Assembly: GCA_020047775.1 (NCBI GenBank)
Contig: JAIFNK010000300.1
Span: 1-10,236 of the forward strand
Direction of reading: 5' to 3'
DNA length: 10,236 nt
Source of the DNA: Akkermansia sp.
GTDB lineage: Bacteria; Verrucomicrobiota; Verrucomicrobiia; Verrucomicrobiales; Akkermansiaceae
How positions within the stretch are numbered: position 1 is the stretch's first letter; every line of letters starts with the position of its first letter. Under the pieces are notes generated by a model. It was not told where the DNA came from and ran no database searches. It worked only from the letters and a program-made list of their open reading frames with translations. A program made the translations under genes and the position numbers. Positions 6,725 through 10,236 of the stretch are shown piece after piece.

Positions 6725-6752
6725 GGAAGCGGAATATTGGCTTCCTTGTTTT
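6725..6752 (+). terminator. Probable Rho-independent terminator after the exported-protein gene
   Basis: GGAAGC (6725-6730), a 9-base loop (6731-6739) and GCTTCC (6740-6745) form a perfect 6-bp stem. TTGTTTTG follows directly, giving a short T-rich tail. It begins 10 bases after the stop at 6715 and separates this transcript from recA. The stem is short and the T-run is broken by one G. Confidence 0.55.
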
Positions 6753-6768
6753 GTGTGGAAACGCGGGC

Positions 6769-6785
6769 GATCCGCGGCCCGGATC
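6769..6785. repeat. GC-rich inverted repeat upstream of recA
   Basis: GATCCG (6769-6774), a 5-base spacer, and CGGATC (6780-6785) are perfect inverted arms. A self-complementary CGCGGCCGCG lies just downstream (6788-6797). Role unknown: it could be extra structure near the terminator at 6725 or simply a product of very high local GC. Confidence 0.4.
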
Positions 6786-6835
6786 GGCGCGGCCGCGTGG
6801 CGCGCTTCATGGATCTTTCAAACCCGGCCCCACCG

Positions 6836-6847
6836 TGTCCACGGACA
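6836..6847. promoter_or_regulatory. Inverted repeat TGTCC-AC-GGACA upstream of the LexA box
   Basis: TGTCC (6836-6840) and GGACA (6843-6847) are perfect arms separated by two bases. It lies 23 bases upstream of the LexA-type box. The arms resemble the LexA half site, but the spacing is 2 rather than 4 and the half site is TGTCC rather than TGTTC, so I do not call it a second LexA site. Possibly another operator, possibly chance. Confidence 0.3.
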
Positions 6848-6870
6848 GAAATTCGACCCAAGCACTTTTT

Positions 6871-6884
6871 TGTTCGAGCGAACA
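6871..6884. promoter_or_regulatory. LexA-type SOS box of recA (verrucomicrobial form)
   Basis: TGTTC-GAGC-GAACA, with perfectly inverted 5-base arms (the inversion in fact extends to TGTTCG/CGAACA). It ends 60 bases before ATG 6945. It matches exactly the TGTTC-N4-GAACA LexA-binding motif reported for Verrucomicrobia, and differs from the E. coli CTGT-N8-ACAG and the Bacillus GAAC-N4-GTTC forms. LexA bound here would repress recA until DNA damage. No convincing -35/-10 pair could be fixed around it. The sequence match is direct; regulation is inferred from known biology. Confidence 0.85.
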
Positions 6885-6944
6885 TCTTTTTTCTTGTCAA
6901 TCCCGCAGGCACCCATCAGGAATCTTGCAACACGACACACTCCC

Positions 6945-7988
6945 ATGGCCGCCAAACAAACATCCGAAGAATCCGCGACTGAAAAACTCAACGAAGCCCG
7001 CAAGCGCAATCTGGATCTCGCGATCTCGCACATCCAGAAGGAGTTCGGAGAATCCGCCATCATGCGTTTGGGCGATGATCGCTGCGTCGACGTCGATGTG
7101 ATTCCGACTGGCAACCTTCTCATCGACCGGGCCCTGGGCGTCGGCGGCTTTCCTTGCGGCCGGATCGTCGAGGTGTTCGGCCCGGAGTCATCGGGAAAGA
7201 CCACCCTCACCCTCACCGTCATCGCCCAAGCCCAGAAACGCGGCGGCCTCGCAGCCTTCATCGACGTGGAGCACGCCCTCGACCCGCAATACGCCCGCAA
7301 GCTCGGCGTGAACCTTGATGATTTGCTGGTTTCCCAACCCTCGTCCGGTGAGGAAGCCCTGCAAATTTGCGAGGCCCTCGTCCGCTCGAACGCGATCGCC
7401 GTCATCGTGCTCGACTCCGTGGCCGCGCTGGTCACCAAGCAGGAACTCGACGGGGAAATCGGCGACTCCACCGTGGGGGCCCAAGCCCGCCTCATGAGCG
7501 CCGCCATGCGGAAACTCACCGCCCTGATTTCCAAGGCACAGACGGTCTGTATTTTCACCAACCAGATCCGCGAAAAAATCGGCGTGATGTTCGGCAACCC
7601 CGAGACCACTCCCGGTGGCCGGGCGCTCAAGTTCTTCTCCTCCGTCCGCGTGGACATCCGCCGGATCGGAGCCATCAAATCCACCGACGGCACGGTCACC
7701 GGCAACCGCACCAAGATCAAAGTCGTCAAAAACAAAGTTGCCGCACCCTTCACCGAGGCCGAGTTCGACATCATGTATAACGAGGGGATTTCCTCCACCG
7801 GATCCTTGCTCGATCTCGCTCTGGAAATGGAAATCGTCCAGAAGCGCGGCTCGTGGTTCAGTTACAATGGAACCCAGCTGGCCCAGGGCCGCGACGCCGC
7901 CAAGGAACTTCTCAAGGGCGATGCCGCGCTCTACGCGGACATCGAGTCCAAGGTCAAAGAAGGCCTGGAGCTCAAAAAGAAGAAATAG
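6945..7988 (+). CDS. recA: Recombinase RecA
   Basis: 347 residues. RecA forms ATP-dependent filaments on single-stranded DNA, performs homologous strand exchange, and stimulates LexA self-cleavage in the SOS response. Visible parts: N-terminal helix about 12-35, Walker A GPESSGKT (79-86), the catalytic glutamate region [16 protein letters not shown] (107-122), Walker [11 protein letters not shown] (153-162), the loop L2 region with [20 protein letters not shown] (206-225), and the core end about [18 protein letters not shown]. The C-terminal tail ends LELKKKK, a basic end, whereas the E. coli tail is acidic. ATG 6945 (MAAKQTS) is chosen because the 64-codon upstream extension runs through the LexA box and looks non-coding. 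There is no clear Shine-Dalgarno. The 3' end overlaps the end of the convergent condensation gene by 17 bases. Confidence 0.97.
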   Translation: MAAKQTSEESATEKLNEARKRNLDLAISHIQKEFGESAIMRLGDDRCVDVDVIPTGNLLIDRALGVGGFPCGRIVEVFGPESSGKTTLTLTVIAQAQKRGGLAAFIDVEHALDPQYARKLGVNLDDLLVSQPSSGEEALQICEALVRSNAIAVIVLDSVAALVTKQELDGEIGDSTVGAQARLMSAAMRKLTALISKAQTVCIFTNQIREKIGVMFGNPETTPGGRALKFFSSVRVDIRRIGAIKSTDGTVTGNRTKIKVVKNKVAAPFTEAEFDIMYNEGISSTGSLLDLALEMEIVQKRGSWFSYNGTQLAQGRDAAKELLKGDAALYADIESKVKEGLELKKKK

Positions 7989-9195
7989 AGGTAACCACCC
8001 GCACCCAGGCTTCCAGCAAGCCGTGCCGTCCCGGTCCTTCGACTTCCAGCCGCAGGTCCGGAAGAATGTGGGCGGTGGCCATCAGGGTTTCTCCCTTGCA
8101 TTCGTGAAGGATGAGGGATTCCACCATTTCCGTCTCCAGCAGGTATTGCGGGGTGGCTTGTTCGATCATGATCACGCTGCCTCCGGCTCGATCCACGTCC
8201 GGGAAGACTCCGGGAGGGAAATCCGCCGGAGAAACTCCTTCGATCGCTCGCAGATCGAGCAGGTGTTTCCGGAATTTTCGCACCGCCGTTCCGATGTCTC
8301 CATCCGCAGCGCGGGGAATGGCGACCGGCAGGGTGTGCATGGTGAATCCCGCAGTGTCTTTCTGGGGCGCACCCGAGCGGACTTGTTCGACGATCACCGC
8401 GTCAGTTCCGGATGCATCGGCCAGTGCCTGGCCCCAGGCCCAGATGAGGAGGGTCGCCGGGGTGACTTCCAGCGCGAGTGCGGTGGCCGCCAGCCGCGCC
8501 CGGAAAGTATCGCCGAGGCATCGCCGCGCCGGGCCTTCGTCCGCCTCGTTGAGCAGCGGTTCCTCCAGGGACGGTGGCGGAAAATCCTCGCGGAACATCC
8601 GTTCAGCCAGCGCGAGGGCGGCGGCGGTCGGAGAATGCCATTCTGCCAGCGCGAGAGGTTCCGCAGGGTTTCCGGCCAGCCTTGCGAGGAACGACCGCAG
8701 AATCGTCGTGATGGAGCGTCCGTCGAGCAGCGCGTGGTGGAAGGTCCAGAGGAAGCGGCCGGTGGTGGGCCAGTAAACGACCCGCCACGGGACCTCGTGC
8801 GCGGCGAGCAGTGGTCGGTGACGGTCGGTGGTGAGCCAGGCTGGCCACGCGGGGGGCGGATTTTCTACCCGGCACAACCGGGTCAGGCTTCCCGCGGATT
8901 GGAATCCGGCAGGCTCGCCGTTTTCGACGGTAAACGCGATCCGGAGCGCCTCGGTGCGGGCGACGGTTTCCTCCCAGGAGGCGGCCACGCGATTCCGCCA
9001 CTCGCCAGGCGCGAATCGGATCTCGACCTGCTCCACGTGATGGCCCGCATTTCCTTCCGCCAGGGAATCGCGAAGCATCACCCGTTGCAAGGGAGCAAGG
9101 CGGGGCGGGGCTGCATGGTCGTTGATCATCTGGCTCTGGAGCTTGGGCGGGACCTCCCCGATCTGCCAGCCAAACCACGTCAGGGCACCCGGCAC
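7972..9195 (-). CDS. Stand-alone NRPS-type condensation-domain protein
   Basis: 407 residues from GTG 9195. It belongs to the chloramphenicol-acetyltransferase-like fold family that joins carrier-bound acyl or aminoacyl groups to an amine or alcohol. Visible: an N-terminal [16 protein letters not shown] (C1-like), [16 protein letters not shown] (C2-like; conserved R replaced in part), the catalytic HHALLDG matching HHxxxDG (153-159), a C4-like stretch [21 protein letters not shown] (about 243-263), and the C5-like [13 protein letters not shown] (281-293). Length is close to a full C domain (about 430-450), with no adenylation, carrier or thioesterase domain in the window. GTG 9195 has GGGGA a few bases upstream; ATG 9129, just before the homology, is the alternative. 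It is convergent with recA, overlapping it by 17 bases, and divergent from the histidine kinase. Whether it serves an NRPS, an ester synthase-like path or something else is unknown. Confidence 0.85.
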   Translation of the reverse strand: MPGALTWFGWQIGEVPPKLQSQMINDHAAPPRLAPLQRVMLRDSLAEGNAGHHVEQVEIRFAPGEWRNRVAASWEETVARTEALRIAFTVENGEPAGFQSAGSLTRLCRVENPPPAWPAWLTTDRHRPLLAAHEVPWRVVYWPTTGRFLWTFHHALLDGRSITTILRSFLARLAGNPAEPLALAEWHSPTAAALALAERMFREDFPPPSLEEPLLNEADEGPARRCLGDTFRARLAATALALEVTPATLLIWAWGQALADASGTDAVIVEQVRSGAPQKDTAGFTMHTLPVAIPRAADGDIGTAVRKFRKHLLDLRAIEGVSPADFPPGVFPDVDRAGGSVIMIEQATPQYLLETEMVESLILHECKGETLMATAHILPDLRLEVEGPGRHGLLEAWVRVVTSISSF

Positions 9196-9227
9196 AATTC
9201 CCCGCTCGACCTTCGCGAGTTCATTCG

Positions 9228-9233
9228 ATAGTA
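9228..9233 (-). promoter_or_regulatory. Possible -10 element for the condensation gene
   Basis: On the minus strand this reads TACTAT, matching TATAAT at four of six positions, and would give a leader of roughly 25 bases before GTG 9195. No acceptable -35 box is seen at the right distance. This is a weak hint that supports the GTG start over a longer upstream start. Confidence 0.2.
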
Positions 9234-9242
9234 AATCTTCAG

Positions 9243-9259
9243 GTGAAAGCCCCCTTCAC
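9243..9259. repeat. Short inverted repeat in the divergent intergenic region
   Basis: GTGAA (9243-9247) and TTCAC (9255-9259) are perfect 5-base arms around a 7-base spacer AGCCCCC. It lies between the divergent condensation and histidine kinase genes, about where a shared regulator could bind. The arms are short, so chance is possible. Confidence 0.3.
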
Positions 9260-9276
9260 GAATCGCCCGGATCAGC

Positions 9277-9312
9277 CATCCGCCCCTCCATCCGCCCCGC
9301 CGTCCACCCAGC
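9277..9312. repeat. Three degenerate 12-base tandem repeats
   Basis: CATCCGCCCCTC (9277-9288), CATCCGCCCCGC (9289-9300) and CGTCCACCCAGC (9301-9312). The first two differ at one base; the third is more diverged. They fill the C-rich part of the intergenic region upstream of the kinase. A frame passes through them on the plus strand, but the kinase start at 9372 makes coding unlikely. Confidence 0.5.
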
Positions 9313-9359
9313 CATTGGCGGAGGGGGAGGTGTGTCCTTACCCACCCAAGCCGCTACCC

Positions 9360-9364
9360 GAGGT
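9360..9364 (+). promoter_or_regulatory. Ribosome binding site of the histidine kinase
   Basis: GAGGT, seven bases before ATG 9372. It is the only well-placed Shine-Dalgarno sequence seen in the window, and it settles the start at 9372 over upstream in-frame TTG 9315 and GTG 9330. Confidence 0.6.
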
Positions 9365-9371
9365 CCGCATC

Positions 9372-10236
9372 ATGCTGATCTATTTCATCTTCGCCGGCGT
9401 TTGGATGGTCGGATTCGACTTGTGGTTCCTCAAGAAGACGATGGATTCCGGTGAAACTCCATTGATCCAGACGCTCAAGGGACTGGTTTTCGTCATCACC
9501 ATCGCGATCCTGCTGTTTTTCGTCCTGCGGCATGCTTACAGCGAATGGCGGAGTGCCGAGAAGCAACGAGAGGAATGGTTCGATCACGAGCGCGAGCGAT
9601 TCCGCAACTTGTCCTCCCACGTCCAGACCCTGCGGGAAAACGACCGCGCCGAGATTTCCCGGGAAATTCATGACGAGCTCGGGCAGCTGCTCACCGGGAT
9701 CCAGATGCAGCTGCGCCTGGTCGAGGACCGCCTCTCGGACCGGGAGGACCGCACCTTGAATCCACTCATCGACAAGCTCGTGGAAACTTCCGAGCTGGTC
9801 GATACCACCATCAACTCGGTGCAGCGCATCTCCGCAGGCTTGCGGCCCAGTTCGCTCGACAATCTCGGGCTGGCGACCGCGGTGACCGGCGAGGCAGAAC
9901 AGTTTTCCGACCGCACCCGCATCCGTTGCGATGTGGAGATCGGTGAGATCCCCAGTTGCCTTCCGGCTCAGGTGACCACGACCGCATTCCGGATTTTTCA
10001 GGAGTCCCTCACCAACGTGGCCCGCCACGCGGAAGCCCGACAGGTTGCCGCGAAGCTGTCCGTAAGTGAAAACATGCTCACACTCATCGTCCAGGACGAC
10101 GGCGTGGGTATCGACCCCGCCATCATCGAGGATCCGAAATCGCTCGGGTTGATCGCCAGGCTGACCGTCGGGCGGGAGTGGAATGGTGAGGGTGACGGAA
10201 GTGCCCTTGTTCTGTTGGCGGCTGAAAACCAACAGA
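9372..10236 (+). CDS. Membrane histidine kinase, NarL/LiaS/DesK-like (HisKA_3), 3' end rearranged and cut
   Basis: Sensor kinase of a two-component system. Two membrane segments (about 2-20 and 33-57) with almost no extracytoplasmic loop are followed by a charged, probably coiled-coil stretch (about 58-95). The dimerisation/phosphoacceptor motif EISREIHDELGQLL follows, with H100 the phosphorylated histidine. Then comes a HATPase_c domain: N box FRIFQESLTNVARHA (N215) and G1 box DDGVG (242-246), then KSLGL (257-261 region). Up to I261 (base 10154) it matches the family well. Usually GMRER, a GG turn and a final GTxVxxxIPL block follow; here the frame instead reads ARLTVGREW and runs open to the window end. 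The true C-terminal block is found on the opposite strand (see 10155-10236), so the last 27 or so codons are not genuine. Start by GAGGT at 9360-9364. Partner regulator not in the window. Confidence 0.85.
   Translation, partial: MLIYFIFAGVWMVGFDLWFLKKTMDSGETPLIQTLKGLVFVITIAILLFFVLRHAYSEWRSAEKQREEWFDHERERFRNLSSHVQTLRENDRAEISREIHDELGQLLTGIQMQLRLVEDRLSDREDRTLNPLIDKLVETSELVDTTINSVQRISAGLRPSSLDNLGLATAVTGEAEQFSDRTRIRCDVEIGEIPSCLPAQVTTTAFRIFQESLTNVARHAEARQVAAKLSVSENMLTLIVQDDGVGIDPAIIEDPKSLGLIARLTVGREWNGEGDGSALVLLAAENQQ
10155..10236 (-). other. Inverted C-terminal fragment of a histidine kinase
   Basis: Read on the minus strand, 10211-10176 encodes NKGTSVTLTIPL, preceded by VFSRQQ and followed by PPDGQPGDQ. 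This is the classic last strand-loop-strand of HATPase_c kinases (GTxVxxxIPL). It is the very block missing from the plus-strand kinase, so part of that gene's 3' end lies here in reverse. The breakpoint is near 10155 but is blurred by several bases. No stop codon follows in the minus frame at the expected place; it runs on as an antisense reading of the kinase. Whether this is a foldback chimera, an assembly error or a natural inversion is not decidable here. Confidence 0.75.

Noticed and set aside
6836..6847. Second LexA site (TGTCC-AC-GGACA)
   Set aside because: The spacing is 2 rather than 4 and the half site differs from TGTTC, so it does not satisfy the verrucomicrobial motif.
6753..6944. 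64-codon N-terminal extension of RecA
   Set aside because: It runs across the LexA box and GC-rich intergenic DNA, and RecA homology starts at MAAKQTS.
7615..9231. 538-codon plus-strand frame spanning the recA end and the region beyond
   Set aside because: The first part is recA in the wrong frame and the rest is antisense to the condensation gene. No motifs; Arg/Gly/Ser/Pro-rich composition.
9354..10232. Minus-strand 292-codon frame starting at TTG 10232
   Set aside because: Only its first 20 or so codons are meaningful (inverted kinase tail). The rest is the antisense of the plus-strand histidine kinase and has no family features.
1..10236. CRISPR array, tRNA, rRNA, transposon or prophage
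   Set aside because: I saw no regularly spaced repeats, no tRNA cloverleaf, no rRNA-like stretch, and no transposase or integrase motifs. The only repeats are the short palindromes and 12-base tandems listed.

Overview
The window looks like a high-GC chromosomal piece from a member of Verrucomicrobiota, probably the Verrucomicrobiales / Verrucomicrobiaceae side. I base this on four things. The LexA-type operator in front of recA has the TGTTC-N4-GAACA form described for that phylum. GC-rich palindromes sit in frame inside leuS, and I remember such elements as common in these genomes. Few starts have a Shine-Dalgarno sequence. The general protein flavour fits. This is recognition from memory, not a search. 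Both ends cut through genes, so this may be an assembly contig or an end of one.

Layout, left to right. (1) 1-1401, +: the 3' part of leuS (leucyl-tRNA synthetase), carrying two palindromic insertions, at 11-37 and 1134-1150. (2) 1452-4099, +: two genes joined by an ATGA overlap. The first is a TPR plus AAA+ ATPase (Cdc48/SpoVK/Vps4 type). The second is a TPR protein with a multi-pass membrane C-terminus. They are probably one functional unit at the inner membrane. (3) 4176-4607, +: a small single-span membrane protein. (4) 4734-5813, +: an M42-family metallo-aminopeptidase with all metal and catalytic residues visible and a G-ending codon style unlike its neighbours. (5) 5879-6715, +: an exported protein of unknown function, followed by a terminator-like hairpin. 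(6) 6945-7988, +: recA, with a perfect verrucomicrobial LexA box at 6871-6884. (7) 7972-9195, -: a stand-alone NRPS-type condensation-domain protein, convergent with recA and overlapping its last codons. (8) 9372 to the end, +: a membrane-bound NarL/LiaS/DesK-like histidine kinase, divergent from the condensation gene.

The most surprising observation is at the right edge. The kinase reads normally up to about 10154, but its expected C-terminal block (NKGTSVTLTIPL) then appears on the opposite strand, at 10176-10211. The kinase 3' end is therefore inverted: an assembly or amplification chimera at a contig end, or a real local inversion. The kinase C-terminus after that point should not be trusted.

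The genes are mostly housekeeping (translation, DNA repair, protein quality control) with a few poorly known accessory proteins. I see no CRISPR array, transposase, tRNA, rRNA or prophage gene, and no gene-free stretch over 300 bases. The best candidate for an undescribed system is the coupled TPR-AAA+ / TPR-membrane pair.
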